A stretch of 64,000 nt of DNA from Chelydra serpentina. Its lineage: Eukaryota; Chordata; Testudines; Chelydridae. Location: contig JBAIAC010000008.1 in assembly GCA_037349315.1 (NCBI GenBank), forward strand, positions 126,540,001 through 126,604,000, in the 5' to 3' direction. The position numbers and the translations under genes were made by a program. Under the pieces are notes generated by a model, which worked only from the letters and a program-made list of their open reading frames with translations, had not been told where the DNA came from and did not search any database. Of this stretch, positions 51,201-53,821 are shown one piece after another; within the stretch, counting starts at the first letter, position 1; the number at the start of each line of letters is the position of its first letter.

Positions 51201-53821
51201 CATGCTCCTCCAGAATACATGGCAGTGCCCCAGTTTGAGAACCTCTGCTCTACAGACATGAGTTCAGTCTAGTTTCAAGTGTCCTAAACAATAAGGTTTC
51301 CAGTGAAGCTTTGCAAAATTGCCTCGGGACTTGACACCATGCAACATTCATGAGGTTATGGGGCTCTAACCAGTCAGTGATTTTTGGTGTCTAGTTTTAT
51401 ATGTGAAGATCTTCCATTATTCCCCAATGGAGGCTTTCCCACAGTCTAATGAGTCTTATTTTCAGGAAGTGTTTCCTGATATTCAAACCAGATTTTCCCT
51501 TTCTTACTTTCATCCCATACTCCTAGTAATACACTGTGCACCTCACTAAATAATCCCTTTCAGTCTTAGGTGTTTATATCCCTCAGCAGTTTGTGGATGG
51601 TTATAATGTCCAACCTTGGTTGTTACATACCATAACTGACCAATATATATTCAGTGCTTTAATATTTTCTGGTAAGTCAGTCTCTACAGGCTCCTGATCA
51701 TTTTTGCTTTTCTCTGAATTGTGTTCAATTTGTCAATAGTCTTTTTTCATCCTGAGGTCCCCAGTGCAGTATTCCAGGTGTGGTTTTTAATCTAAGCTCT
51801 TTACAAAAGAACTATTACCTCCCAGCTCCATCATGCCCTTGCTTATGCAGCTGCAAATCACACTGTCCTTTTCTGCTGCCATGTCACGTTGCAAATGTGT
51901 GCTAACTTGCTGTTCTCAGTCAGCCTTAGGCTCTTACCACTGTATCTGCTTTCAAATGGTGTCCCTCCAAGATCTGTATCATATATTCTCTTTAACTGTT
52001 TTGTTTTATTTATACTACTTTGCATATTTCCAAAATGATTCTCATTTCCCGCCTTAATTTCTTAGCACTCTTTGCCTGATATCTGTCGTTTTTTATGTTC
52101 ACAAAACATTCCAGTTTCATAGCATCTGCAAGTTTTATTAACATCTTGTTTATTTCCTCTTCCAAAATATTAATGATAGTGGTAAATAAAACAGATTTGA
52201 ACACCAATCTTTGCACAAGCCCACTAATTGCCTTCTTTGATCTCAATACACTGCAGTATATCTTTATTAATTGTTTATTTGCAGCATGTCAGACCCTCTG
52301 CACTGAGGTGAGTTTAAGACTAGAACAGGTCTATATTTTATTTTCCAAAAGGAAATCCAACCACACTAGAAGATTTTCACCATTAGGGCCACATTCCGAT
52401 CTTGGTTACAGCTGTGTAAAACCAGAGTAACCCTGTTGGATTCGATAGAGGTAGACCAGATCTACAATGGTGACTTGAAATCGGATCCTGGAGTTGTAAC
52501 TAATAGTGTGGGATGAAGTACCTAATGCTCAGAGGATTCAATTCTCTAGAGTTAGCTGCTGCAAAGTTGTTTTATCAAAGTGATTAGTGTCATCTGTAGG
52601 TCTCAATTGCTGGAAATTGTGCGCTAACCAAGCTATCTTCCCTGGCAGGTACAAGGATTACAGAGAACCACCTTGGTCCCCAAATCAGTATGATTTTTCT
52701 AAGCAGTACTGGTCAGTTTTATCTGCTCGCTTGGCTTTTGTTATTCTATTTCAGGTAAGTCTGTTGAGTTTACCATATTACAATTTCAATCACAGAAGCA
52801 CCTGTGATAAGCCAATGTATGTGTATTGTGCACGCAGTTCATCTTGCCTGTACACTACAGGCCCTGTCACCCCCAGTACCTGTACACATGCGCGTCCATA
52901 ACGTTTGAGATTCAGGATTCTGGTCTGTGCACAGCGCTAGTGTCCGCCTCACAAAAACCTCCTTAGCAGAGAAACTGAGGATGGAATGAGCAGGGAGATT
53001 TGTTGGACTTAGAGGTGGTCTTTTCAGGCCACGAATGAAGCACATTGGAGGGACAATGTGTGGCGGATGCTTGTATTGCTACTGCCCATGCAATACTTGT
53101 TCTTGGGATAGAGAGCTTTGGTTTCTACCCGCTAAAGTGTTGGGTGCTCAGTACCTTTGAACATGTGCGTGAAATAAGCCTGCAGGGCCACTGGGGCCCC
53201 AATTCAGCAAAACACTTAAGCATGTGCTTAGGTCCATCCTTATATTTAGGACAACACTTAAATATGCATTTAACTCATCCATTCTGTTCAGTGGGAGTTA
53301 AGCACGTGCATACATGATTTCTTGAATTGGGACATTTTCCTGAATCAGAGCCTTATTTAGGTGCCTAATTTCAGACAGAGCTTAAACATGACATGTTTAA
53401 ATGGTAATATGCCACTGGGCTGATGGGGCATTTCTAACTATTCCGTAGCTGAGGTTTGATTCTGTTACAGCCTGTTTGAGTATTACAAACCCTTCCAGCC
53501 TAGCTAGCAGTGTATTCTCTATTGCTCTTTATTTTGCAGAACCTGGTCATGTTCCTCAGCGCGCTGGTTGACTGGATGATTCCTGACATTCCCAAGGACA
53601 TCAGCGAACAGATCAAAAAGGAGAAGAGTATGCTTGTTGATTTCTTCCTGAAGGAAGAGCATCAGAAACTGAAACTGATCGAAAGCTTTATCATGCATGA
53701 CAAGCACAGAAACAAAAGCGAGACAAAGGGCCGAAGGAATCGAGCGGCAAGCTTCTGTCAGTTTAGCCGGAGTCAGCGAGGCAGCTTTACATCCTTTAGC
53801 TCACAGCACACAGAAGTATGA
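4632..53821 (+). CDS. ANO2: ANO2 (anoctamin-2/TMEM16B), 3' half, 11 exons
   Basis: The exons are 4632-4706, 14410-14611, 18890-19001, 20134-20191, 22290-22390, 32430-32578, 42669-42821, 42931-42983, 44937-45118, 52649-52754 and 53540-53821. All phases agree, giving 1,473 nt and 490 residues plus stop. Anoctamin-2 is a plasma-membrane calcium-activated chloride channel known from olfactory cilia and photoreceptor terminals. The joined product (numbered from the first residue here) spans TM3 to TM10. It keeps calcium-site residues at spacings expected from TMEM16A: N175/E179 (TM6), E228/E231 (TM7) and E260/D264 (TM8). Three N-glycosylation sequons lie at 324, 332 and 339, and the C-terminus is a PDZ ligand ending T-E-V. 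I chose ANO2 over ANO1 because of the [13 protein letters not shown] segment after TM10 and the SQHTxV ending. The family is about 1,000 residues long, so the N-terminal cytoplasmic region, TM1 and TM2 lie upstream. No frameshift or premature stop was found. Confidence 0.93.
4998..5065. repeat. Short palindromic repeat (cagctggtgtaaatc type)
   Basis: The left arm is ctcagctggtgtaaatcag; the right arm is gccagtttacaccagctgtg. A compact foldback of about 68 bp, just inside the intron after the first exon. Confidence 0.6.
5643..5782. repeat. Palindromic repeat (ggccctgatt...aatcagggcc type)
   Basis: The ends are aaggccctggtttagcagag and cttgaatcagggccta, inverted. The interior has cttaaacatgcactta against taagcatgttcttaaag. 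Same family as 18190, 20948 and 53188. Confidence 0.6.
5833..5900. repeat. Short palindromic repeat fragment (cagctg...cagcaaagc type)
   Basis: cagattctcagctgttgcaa and attgatttcagtggagctgg match one and a half arms of the family at 3854. The right end is truncated. Confidence 0.45.
6857..7109. mobile_element. Penelope-like inverted pair with 15-bp target duplication
   Basis: The insertion is 6872-7094. The 15-bp flank TGCATTAACCATGAA is identical at 6857-6871 and 7095-7109. Two copies of the pLTR-like unit (gcgacaaagagtcctgtggc ... ttagtctataaggtgccac) lie head to head around gcacttcttcttcttgcat. Each holds a GAAGAAGTGG ... CCCACGAAAGCTTATGC core resembling a hammerhead ribozyme. The right end adds cagatccagactaacacagc. 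Confidence 0.8.
7314..7442. repeat. Palindromic repeat (ggccagattctcatac type)
   Basis: The left end ggccagattctcatacattt and right end agtatcagaatctggccc are inverted, around cccattgaagtctgggg. Length about 129 bp. Confidence 0.6.
7443..8429 (+). other. Intron stretch, nothing firmly recognised
   Basis: C/T-rich at 7455-7640 and purine-rich at 8180-8290 (gaagaaaaagagaggagg). The motif gcagccatcttgc occurs twice (7662, 7761). No coding evidence, only short frames in biased sequence. Confidence 0.3.
8430..9744. mobile_element. 1.3-kb GC-rich element with 10-11 bp target duplication, class uncertain
   Basis: The direct flanks TAGGTAGAAGC at 8430-8440 and 9734-9744 are identical. The element itself (8441-9733) begins aagcccaccg and ends cggtgggcc, so the tips are inverted. 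Inside the tips, gcaattccgggcccc is matched by inverted gggcccctgggcaattgc near the right end. The centre is a G-rich minisatellite; the right third is a distinct GC-rich segment. A 9-11 bp duplication suggests a Mutator-like group, but no transposase is present. The long open frames on both strands are by-products of repeat composition. Confidence 0.72.
8799..9360. repeat. G-rich minisatellite inside the 8.44-kb element
   Basis: About a dozen imperfect units built on ggctctgggagggagtttgg followed by tgygggag or similar, with unit lengths about 35-55 bp. A unit of about 53 bp including gagatgaggggtatgggctc is duplicated around 8829-8935. Confidence 0.85.
9745..10559 (+). other. Intron stretch with a MIR-like scrap
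   Basis: At 10008-10076, tttgcacttatataatctct through agatctcaagatgccttac resembles the 5' part of a MIR SINE. The rest, including 10100-10550, is unrecognised. Confidence 0.4.
10560..14345 (-). repeat. CR1/L3 LINE relic, split by a 3.27-kb insertion
   Basis: Part one is 10560-10879: ctgtctctgaccatagccag, a CR1 3'-tail motif read on the minus strand, then tattcttgatatccatataa and atgtccaatctcagtttca. Part two is 14171-14345: acagcagtgggttccaggg, then cttgttcttgtgttactcta. They rejoin naturally at ttggcctcagtgacttctt, the expected order for this relic family, so the insertion at 10890-14160 is younger. Confidence 0.75.
10880..14170. mobile_element. 3.27-kb GC-rich insertion with 10-bp target duplication
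   Basis: TGGCCTCAGT occurs at 10880-10889 and 14161-14170, directly flanking 10890-14160. The tips are weakly inverted: the left is tagggctgtaactagggtgg, and the right read backwards is gagccctaactagcacctgg, sharing TAACTAG. The interior is GC-rich, partly G/A-rich (11150-11420), and contains ggcagaaatctggcggggca near 14062, also present in the hairpin repeat at 44.6 kb. No recognisable transposase, reverse transcriptase or gag. Open frames up to about 170 codons overlap on both strands and look compositional. An 8-bp duplication (GCCTCAGT, hAT-like) with a chance 2-bp extension is equally possible. Confidence 0.65.
14410..14611 (+). CDS. ANO2: ANO2 exon: TM3 end and TM4
   Basis: This 202-bp exon encodes residues 26-92 plus the first base of codon 93. 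It has acceptor tctttgcag and donor gtaaag. It completes TM3 ([16 protein letters not shown]) and contains TM4 ([20 protein letters not shown]). The short TM3-TM4 loop NESTRSN contains a sequon-like N-E-S. It sits at the end of a 9.7-kb intron rich in inserted elements. Confidence 0.95.
14612..14867 (+). other. Intron: decayed foldback repeat
   Basis: gactaagagtcccaactcca with the inverted aaaatctgaccttagacac at about 14730-14832 resembles the cacttttgaaaat palindromic group (1.9 and 57.1 kb). Otherwise unrecognised. Confidence 0.35.
14868..15004. repeat. Partial TIR element (ggccttgtctacatt end)
   Basis: The left end ggccttgtctacattagaaa matches the GGyyxTGTCTACAyT terminus of the TWA-flanked MITE group. 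The interior has accggtagagctatacccat and repeats actggcaaa. The right terminus is missing. Confidence 0.4.
15005..15045 (-). repeat. MIR SINE core fragment
   Basis: ctgtgcctcggtttcctcac through tacaatgtgaataatgg is the reverse complement of the MIR core (gaaactgaggcacag). Confidence 0.55.
15046..16516 (+). other. Intron stretch with faint repeat traces
   Basis: The region 15185-15265 (tataacgaacccctggctat ... gggtgtactgta) resembles a pogo/Tigger-like terminal piece, weak evidence. The region 16112-16232 (gtgagtaactttgagcacct ... atctggctgaatcgg) is a decayed copy of the aatcagggcc palindromic family. No gene seen. Confidence 0.3.
16509..16648. mobile_element. 124-bp TIR element with perfect 8-bp target duplication
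   Basis: The element is 16517-16640. Flanks CCTCAAGC at 16509-16516 and 16641-16648 are identical. The left end is TAAGGTGACCAGATG; the right end read backwards is TAGGGTGGCCAGACA. The interior has gggacagtcccgatattcgg. The 8-bp duplication suggests a hAT-type mobilising enzyme. Confidence 0.8.
16649..17021 (+). other. Intron stretch with a (TG)n tract
   Basis: Unrecognised sequence apart from (TG)n at about 16983-17008, followed by gagagaaagaaagagg. Confidence 0.4.
17022..17138 (+). repeat. CR1 3'-end fragment
   Basis: ggatggatcacttgatgatt, then cattggccactgtcggaaga and ctaacccagtatggctgttc, form the conserved 3' UTR of a reptile CR1 subfamily. The element is severely 5'-truncated. Confidence 0.75.
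17369..17476 (+). mobile_element. 84-bp single Penelope-like unit with 12-bp target duplication
   Basis: The insertion is 17381-17464. TATTTCCATAAA is identical at 17369-17380 and 17465-17476. It carries one unit only: cgacgaagtggatattcacc, acgaaagcttatgctccaat, then ttagtctataaggtgccaca. The hammerhead-like core is changed at CTGA (CCGA). Confidence 0.85.
17477..18189 (+). other. Intron stretch, nothing recognised
   Basis: Contains a 15-16 base C run at about 18137-18152. Otherwise unrecognised. Confidence 0.35.
18190..18322. repeat. Palindromic repeat (cctgattcagg ... gctgaatgaggcc type)
   Basis: The left end cctgattcaggaagttactt and right end tactttgctgaatgaggccc are inverted around aaagtcagtgggactactca. 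Same family as 5643, 20948 and 53188. Confidence 0.65.
18323..18425 (-). repeat. MIR SINE fragment
   Basis: gtgtctcagtttctccatct, then gaaatgggaatagcaat and aaagggtgttgtgagaa, are the reverse complement of the MIR core and 3' part. Confidence 0.6.
18890..19001 (+). CDS. ANO2: ANO2 exon: TM4-TM5 linker and TM5
   Basis: This 112-bp exon completes codon 93 (G|AG, Glu), encodes residues 94-129, and gives two bases of Arg130. It has acceptor attttgcag and donor gtagga. The segment [17 protein letters not shown] leads into TM5 ([19 protein letters not shown]), part of the family's ion-conduction helices. Confidence 0.94.
19400..19515 (+). repeat. L2-type 3' tail
   Basis: taagctctttggggcaggga, then cctagcacaatggggctcaa, ending in ataataaataat, is the usual 3' tail of vertebrate L2 LINEs and L2-mobilised SINEs. 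Confidence 0.65.
19721..19836. repeat. Decayed palindromic repeat (aatcagggcc family)
   Basis: ttacacatgtaagtaacttt and inverted gaagttattcatgtgtaaca lie around gactactcaaattcatg. Confidence 0.45.
20134..20191 (+). CDS. ANO2: ANO2 exon: post-TM5 loop
   Basis: This 58-bp exon completes Arg130 and encodes residues 131-149 ([19 protein letters not shown]). The acceptor is attactttcag. The downstream donor is GC (GAGgcaagt), not GT. The next exon begins TGT (Cys150), so phase 0 is required, and only the GC site at 20192 gives it. Confidence 0.92.
20192..20197 (+). other. ANO2: Non-canonical GC splice donor of ANO2 intron
   Basis: The bases after GAG are gcaagt. Apart from C at +2 this matches the donor consensus (exonic AG, then g-c-a-a-g-t), the usual pattern for functional GC-AG introns. 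The matching acceptor is caattacag, ending at 22289. The only nearby GT (20197) would add five bases and break the frame into TGT GCT CCA. Confidence 0.85.
20395..20900 (+). repeat. MIR SINE split by a TIR element
   Basis: The first part (20395-20523) has tattatctcaattttacaca and gaattgagacacagggagat. The second part (about 20798-20900) continues with gacttgcccatggtcacata and tctgtggcagagcagaggct. Together they give the normal MIR order. Confidence 0.7.
20524..20797. mobile_element. CATAGGCGCYGACT-family element, right end lost
   Basis: The left end cgtaggcgctgactttta resembles the intact element at 61295. The interior has the shared gggtgctccacccccac and gagcacccactattttt segments. The expected right terminus and 8-bp duplication are not visible. 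It interrupts the MIR. Confidence 0.6.
20948..21075. repeat. Near-perfect palindrome (ggccctgatcaatcttgcaa)
   Basis: The arms ggccctgatcaatcttgcaa and acaagtttgcaagatcaggg are inverted. Inner arms cttcactttaagc and gcttaaagtaaagc also pair. About 128 bp, one of the best-preserved members of the family. Confidence 0.75.
21346..21531 (+). repeat. tRNA-derived SINE with CR1-like tail (cryptodiran turtle type)
   Basis: The head has an A-box-like tagctcagtgg and a B-box-like gagttcaatcc at tRNA spacing. The body has gggatctggggcaaaaattg. The tail has ggttggactagatgacctcc and ctatgattctatg, shared with CR1 3' ends, so CR1 is its likely mobiliser. Such SINEs are known from cryptodires, the best lineage marker in the window. 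Confidence 0.88.
21565..21695 (+). repeat. L2-type 3' tail
   Basis: gtaagctctttggtagtctt, then gcacctaccacaatgtggtc and ctaggtgctaccgtaataca, ending (aataat)n. Same family as 19400. Confidence 0.65.
22290..22390 (+). CDS. ANO2: ANO2 exon: TM6 with calcium-site Asn/Glu
   Basis: This 101-bp exon encodes residues 150-182 and two bases of Pro183. It has acceptor caattacag and donor gtatgt. It begins CAPGGC and carries TM6 ([21 protein letters not shown]). N175 and E179 sit four residues apart, matching N650/E654 of mouse TMEM16A, the TM6 calcium ligands and gating region. Confidence 0.95.
22391..23650 (+). other. Intron stretch, nothing firmly recognised
   Basis: Short pieces of the cattgaagtcaatgg hairpin group occur near 22475 and 23185. 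No exon or larger repeat seen. Confidence 0.3.
24039..24250. repeat. AT-rich TIR-like foldback
   Basis: The left end agaactggctgggaaatgg and the right end read backwards ggagccggtcagaaaatat are similar. The interior is A/T-rich with gaaattttg-type motifs. No clear target duplication. Confidence 0.5.
24251..25531 (+). other. Intron stretch, nothing recognised
   Basis: A small repeated unit (tgtaatagaa, twice) is at 24608. The ttctatag/ctatagaa motif recurs at 24635-24730. No gene or classifiable repeat seen. Confidence 0.3.
25532..25602. repeat. Short near-perfect palindrome (ggtgaaatcctg type)
   Basis: The left arm ggtgaaatcctgtccccact and right arm ggggcaaggatttcacc fold around agcaaaactcccattg. 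Sister copy of 3753-3821. Confidence 0.7.
25603..27894 (+). other. Intron stretch, mostly unrecognised
   Basis: The region 26700-26840 (gagcttgtgagcaatttgaag and neighbours) may be an old L2 tail. Otherwise no recognisable repeat or exon in about 2.3 kb. Confidence 0.3.
27895..28030 (+). repeat. MIR SINE fragment
   Basis: gtagatctcaaagcatttta, then tatccccattttgcagatgg and gaaactgaggcacagagcag, are the MIR core in order. Confidence 0.8.
28031..30295 (+). other. Intron stretch, nothing recognised
   Basis: About 2.3 kb without a classifiable repeat or exon. Contains (agt)n at 28519-28533. Confidence 0.3.
30288..30438. mobile_element. 135-bp hAT-like element related to the CATAGG family
   Basis: The element is 30296-30430. 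The left end is CAGACGAGCTGGAAC; the right end read backwards is CATAGATGCTGGAAC. Flanks CCTTCTAC (30288-30295) and CCCTCTAC (30431-30438) match at 7 of 8 bases. The interior has gggggtgctgagagacattg and gggtgcaacagcaccccca. Confidence 0.7.
30439..31589 (+). other. Intron stretch, nothing recognised
   Basis: Two tctcacaagantagt motifs (30733, 30823) form a loose local duplication. No gene or named repeat seen. Confidence 0.3.
31590..32135 (+). repeat. LINE ORF2 C-terminal relic (L2/CR1-like clade)
   Basis: Translation near 31600-31700 (TPVLxxLHxL-like, read as ...[19 protein letters not shown], then LVLTF) matches the segment following the reverse transcriptase of L2-like LINEs (LHWLPVxxRIxFKxLLLTFKAL). 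The 3' end is cttggataagatgccttatt, then taaatctaaataaata. A related 3' tail is at 37290-37380. Several stops and shifts. Confidence 0.5.
32190..32350 (-). repeat. CR1 3'-end fragment
   Basis: gaaacataggcattgccaca, ctgtctctgactggtcacca and ttctgcagtagactgacatg are the minus-strand image of the CR1 3' tail that is in plus orientation at 17022. Confidence 0.7.
32430..32578 (+). CDS. ANO2: ANO2 exon: TM6-TM7 linker and TM7 start
   Basis: This 149-bp exon completes Pro183 (CC|G), encodes residues 184-232, and gives one base of Ile233. It has acceptor catttcccag and donor gtaaga. A basic and acidic cytoplasmic linker ([18 protein letters not shown]) leads to LTPEYMEM, where E228 and E231 correspond to TMEM16A E702/E705 of TM7. 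Confidence 0.95.
32850..33118. repeat. Composite L2-tail / MIR-like repeat
   Basis: 32850-32940 is an L2 tail on the minus strand (ccattgcactcggcacagga, cccaaagagcttatctta). 32960-33118 is MIR-like on plus (tattatcccaattttccaga, gagtgacttgtccaaagtca). Both are decayed. Confidence 0.6.
33189..33228. repeat. (CA)n microsatellite
   Basis: An uninterrupted CA run of about 40 bp. Confidence 0.97.
33297..33386. repeat. Palindromic repeat (gattcttctcacacc type)
   Basis: The left arm gattcttctcacaccagtgt and right arm gctgtgagaggagaatcagg fold around cactgaagtcaatggagtt. Confidence 0.65.
33430..33800 (-). repeat. Old CR1-group LINE relic
   Basis: gagggaccttgtcaaaggct, acaaaaacaatgttgactgt, then tctttactatagtttcaacc and gtttgcctggtactgaagtc appear in the plus-strand order typical of a minus-strand reptile CR1 relic. 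Confidence 0.7.
33801..34385 (+). other. Intron stretch, nothing recognised
   Basis: No classifiable repeat or exon. Confidence 0.3.
34386..34696 (-). repeat. CR1 3' end, relatively young, 5'-truncated
   Basis: It begins with the CR1 terminal octamer array (catagaatcatagaatctc) and ggttggaagggacctcagga. On the minus strand it encodes the ORF2 C-terminus ([29 protein letters not shown], then AGMI and stop). It is about 90+% like the copy at 57469 by eye. Confidence 0.92.
34722..34835 (+). repeat. SINE/CR1 tail fragment
   Basis: tttagggatctggggcaaaa matches the body of the SINE at 21346, then ggactggactcgatgacctt and cttccagttctatgaga. The 5' tRNA head is missing. Confidence 0.75.
34836..36779 (+). 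other. Intron stretch, nothing recognised
   Basis: Contains a C run at about 35019. Frames around 35360-35600 and 35630-35940 show no family resemblance and no conserved splice context that I can judge. Confidence 0.3.
36780..36995 (+). repeat. MIR SINE, nearly full length
   Basis: tatccacattttactgatgg, tacccaaaatcacacaggaa, cagatcagaaatttgaaccc and accctagccactggaccctc follow the MIR order including the 3' region. Confidence 0.8.
37020..37052 (+). repeat. G-run cluster
   Basis: Runs of 7, 10 and 8 G separated by single a or short c-containing breaks (ccgggggggg type). It could form G-quadruplexes on the transcribed-sense strand of the intron. Confidence 0.85.
37211..37235. repeat. poly(T) run
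   Basis: About 25 consecutive T inside a repeat-like 3' tail region. The tail (aaatctaaataaactaataaataaag, ends about 37379) resembles that at 32100-32130. Confidence 0.85.
37380..37879 (+). other. Intron stretch with a palindrome fragment
   Basis: The region 37475-37580 (actgaaatcagtgggactattcac and neighbours) is half of the aatcagggcc palindromic family. Otherwise unrecognised. Confidence 0.35.
37880..38237. mobile_element. 352-bp TWA-flanked MITE (PIF/Harbinger-like)
   Basis: The element is 37883-38234, flanked by TAA on both sides. The left end GGGTGTGTCTGCACTG and the right end read backwards GGGTATGTCTACACTG form the inverted repeats. Inside, ctagctttgatctagctagc and gctagctacagtaaagctag, and gaagccatgacagcacaagc with cccatgccgtcacagcttca, form further inverted arms, making almost the whole element foldable. 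Confidence 0.78.
38238..39536 (+). other. Intron stretch, nothing firmly recognised
   Basis: The region 39215-39350 may be a decayed ggcctgattctg-type palindrome. No exon or larger element seen. Confidence 0.3.
39537..39769. mobile_element. 227-bp TWA-flanked MITE
   Basis: The element is 39540-39766 between TAA repeats. The left end is GGCTATGTCTAAATCACCCC; the right end read backwards is GGTTTTGTCTACACTGCCC. The inner arms gtgcacagcaaagtgttgtg and cagcactttgctgcacactg are inverted. Confidence 0.72.
39770..40877 (+). other. Intron stretch, nothing recognised
   Basis: AT-rich sequence without classifiable repeat or exon. Confidence 0.3.
40878..41169. mobile_element. 286-bp TWA-flanked hairpin MITE (GTCGAC family, reverse)
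   Basis: The element is 40881-41166 between TAA repeats. The left end is AGGTCCACACTAGGGGGC; the right end read backwards is CATCCACACTACCCGCC. It holds three internal hairpins: cttcagctacgtgaa with tagcgtagctgaag; ctcccccgtcgactccg with the weak partner gagttgacggagagcgc; and cgcgtctacatgagacgcg. Same family as 47908 and 63809. Confidence 0.8.
41170..41647 (+). other. Intron stretch, nothing recognised
   Basis: No classifiable repeat or exon. Confidence 0.3.
41648..41875 (-). repeat. L2-type tail split by a hAT-like element
   Basis: gtgtattgtggtagtgcctagg and, after the insertion, ggctccaatcatagaccagg, then actaggtgttgtacaagaag, form one L2-like tail in reverse orientation. Confidence 0.6.
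41661..41823. mobile_element. 147-bp hAT-like element with perfect 8-bp target duplication
   Basis: The element is 41669-41815. TGCCTAGG is identical at 41661-41668 and 41816-41823. The left end is CAGAGCCATTCCTTGGG; the right end read backwards is CAGGGCCATCCCTAGGG. It has a GC-rich interior and no coding capacity. Confidence 0.85.
41876..42668 (+). other. Intron stretch upstream of ANO2 exon, nothing recognised
   Basis: No repeat or exon recognised. Reading frames on the minus strand here are not supported by any domain. Confidence 0.3.
42669..42821 (+). CDS. ANO2: ANO2 exon: TM7-TM8 with calcium-site Glu/Asp
   Basis: This 153-bp exon encodes residues 234-283 with split codons at both ends (Ile233, Gly284). 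It has acceptor tctcttctag and donor gtacgt. It contains the rest of TM7 ([20 protein letters not shown]) and the start of TM8 ([13 protein letters not shown]). E260 and D264 correspond to TMEM16A E734/D738. It is followed by the basic segment [13 protein letters not shown]. Confidence 0.95.
42931..42983 (+). CDS. ANO2: ANO2 exon: pre-TM9 segment
   Basis: This 53-bp exon completes Gly284 and encodes residues 285-301 ([17 protein letters not shown]), entering TM9. It has acceptor tctcttacag and donor gtaagt. The preceding intron (42822-42930) is only 109 bp, the shortest seen here. Confidence 0.93.
43435..43729. mobile_element. 289-bp TTA-flanked MITE
   Basis: The element is 43438-43726 between TTA repeats. 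The left end is GGGCCTTCTCTCAAAG; the right end read backwards is GACCTTGTCTACATGGG. Inner arms with ttataccag/ccagtatgac motifs are partly self-complementary. The left terminus is mutated. Confidence 0.6.
43765..43965 (+). repeat. MIR SINE fragment
   Basis: cccatagatctcagagcacg, tcacagatgaggaaactgat, tttgcccaagtggcagagcc and cagatctcccattcccagtg appear in MIR order. Confidence 0.75.
44100..44220. repeat. Decayed palindromic repeat (ccagattctatc type)
   Basis: tccagattctatcatcttta and inverted gagtagggtggcagaatgtg lie around cagtgggactactcac. Confidence 0.45.
44226..44332. repeat. Palindromic repeat (ggggctaattctgg type)
   Basis: ggggctaattctggtctcac and inverted aaccgagaattagtcc at the ends; centre ctccactgacttcgtggag, a small hairpin. 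Confidence 0.65.
44335..44425. repeat. Palindromic repeat (cctcagctggtcc type)
   Basis: acctcagctggtccaaattg and inverted cgatttataccagctgagga lie around agtgaaatcgatggagct. Confidence 0.65.
44582..44744. repeat. 163-bp foldback element with TG/G run
   Basis: The left arm ccctggagacagaggcaaca and the right end read backwards ccaggcagaggcaactcgtg are inverted. The middle holds (GT)n and a G run at 44617-44643, then ggcagaaatctggcggggca, shared with 14062. No clear target duplication. Confidence 0.6.
44937..45118 (+). CDS. ANO2: ANO2 exon: TM9 and glycosylated extracellular loop
   Basis: This 182-bp exon encodes residues 302-361 and two bases of Arg362. It has acceptor tttgtctcccag and donor gtaaag. 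It completes TM9 ([18 protein letters not shown]) and most of the TM9-TM10 extracellular loop. The sequons are NGT (324), NHT (332) and NVS (339). The cysteine before the exon end (FC|R) is conserved in ANO1/ANO2. Confidence 0.95.
45119..47010 (+). other. Intron stretch, unclassified; possible old LTR-like or other repeat
   Basis: Between 45446 and 46920 the sequence is richer in C and CA than its surroundings. The motifs ttacagggtcccattttccc (45466) and ttacagggccctccacattt (46887) resemble each other as a direct pair about 1.42 kb apart. I found no coding domain, no terminal TG...CA pair and no target duplication, so this is left unassigned. Confidence 0.25.
47011..47122. repeat. Palindromic repeat (gggctgattctgttctcc type)
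   Basis: gggctgattctgttctcctt and inverted agggagatctgaatctggcc lie around catagatttcagtgaagtt. Confidence 0.6.
47123..47904 (+). other. Intron stretch, nothing recognised
   Basis: No classifiable repeat or exon. Confidence 0.3.
47905..48210. mobile_element. 300-bp TWA-flanked hairpin MITE (GTCGAC family)
   Basis: The element is 47908-48207 between TAA repeats. The left end is GGGTACGTCTAAGACTA; the right end read backwards is GCCCTGGTATACACTAG. Internal hairpins include acttcagctacgttattc with atgtagctgaagttg, and ggcggaagcggcgtcgacgg with partners near 48010. It is the forward-orientation sister of 40881. Confidence 0.78.
48385..48480 (+). repeat. CR1-like 3' tail fragment
   Basis: ttctgtggcctgcactgtgc, then aggaggtcagactagatgat and cacgatggtctgtga, resemble an older CR1 tail. 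Confidence 0.5.
48481..49879 (+). other. Intron stretch, nothing recognised
   Basis: About 1.4 kb without a classifiable repeat or exon. Confidence 0.3.
49880..50232 (+). repeat. CR1 3' end, 5'-truncated
   Basis: The translation carries the CR1 ORF2 C-terminus ([12 protein letters not shown], then [12 protein letters not shown], then FRLDIRKNF and KHWNN). The 3' end is tccaatcctatggctctatg. Closest in the window to the copy ending at 63455. Confidence 0.88.
50235..50510. repeat. Possible old LINE relic
   Basis: ttagcccactgatatatttg, then cagatctttgaggcagtcta and ttgtaaagccacattagcca, have the feel of a decayed LINE segment seen in reptiles. Family uncertain. Confidence 0.3.
50808..51255. 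mobile_element. 432-bp hAT (Charlie-type end) element with internal tandem repeat
   Basis: The element is 50816-51247. The left end is CAGTGGTTCTCACACG; the right end read backwards is CAGAGGTTCTCAAACTGGG. Flanks CTCTATAG (50808-50815) and CTCTACAG (51248-51255) match at 7 of 8 bases. Inside are two full 39-bp units plus a partial third, at 50925, 50964 and 51003 (acccagctctgaaggcagag...). No transposase. Confidence 0.82.
51400..52300 (-). repeat. Long CR1/L3 LINE relic (about 900 bp)
   Basis: The plus-strand signposts in order are caggaagtgtttcctgatat, gtccccagtgcagtattcca, ggtgtggtttttaatctaag, ttctgctgccatgtcacgtt, tttcatagcatctgcaagtt and ttaatgatagtggtaaata. This is the standard order for a minus-strand CR1 relic. 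No intact frame. Confidence 0.72.
52384..52497. repeat. Palindromic repeat (agggccacattccgatc type)
   Basis: gggccacattccgatcttgg and inverted tgaaatcggatcctgg lie at the ends, about 150 bp before the TM10 exon. Confidence 0.55.
52649..52754 (+). CDS. ANO2: ANO2 exon: loop end and TM10 start
   Basis: This 106-bp exon completes Arg362 and encodes residues 363-397. It has acceptor tatcttccctggcag and donor gtaagt. [20 protein letters not shown] is the conserved end of the loop, and [15 protein letters not shown] starts TM10. Confidence 0.95.
53188..53350. repeat. Palindromic repeat (aattcagcaaaacacttaag type)
   Basis: ccaattcagcaaaacactta and inverted gatttcttgaattggga, plus ttaagcatgtgcttagg with inverted taagcacgtgcata. 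Good copy of the aatcagggcc family. Confidence 0.65.
53540..53821 (+). CDS. ANO2: ANO2 last coding exon: TM10, C-tail, PDZ ligand
   Basis: This is 282 bp including TGA at 53819-53821, after acceptor attttgcag. It encodes residues 398-490: the rest of TM10 ([15 protein letters not shown]), an acidic and basic post-TM10 helix ([20 protein letters not shown]), a lysine/arginine-rich stretch, then a serine-rich tail ending SQHTEV. The last four residues H-T-E-V fit a class I PDZ ligand. ANO2 is known to bind PSD-95 through its C-terminus in photoreceptor terminals. The aspartate in DWMIPD is a candidate for the extra TM10 calcium ligand described in TMEM16A. Confidence 0.95.
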   Translation, partial: NLVMFLSALVDWMIPDIPKDISEQIKKEKSMLVDFFLKEEHQKLKLIESFIMHDKHRNKSETKGRRNRAASFCQFSRSQRGSFTSFSSQHTEV

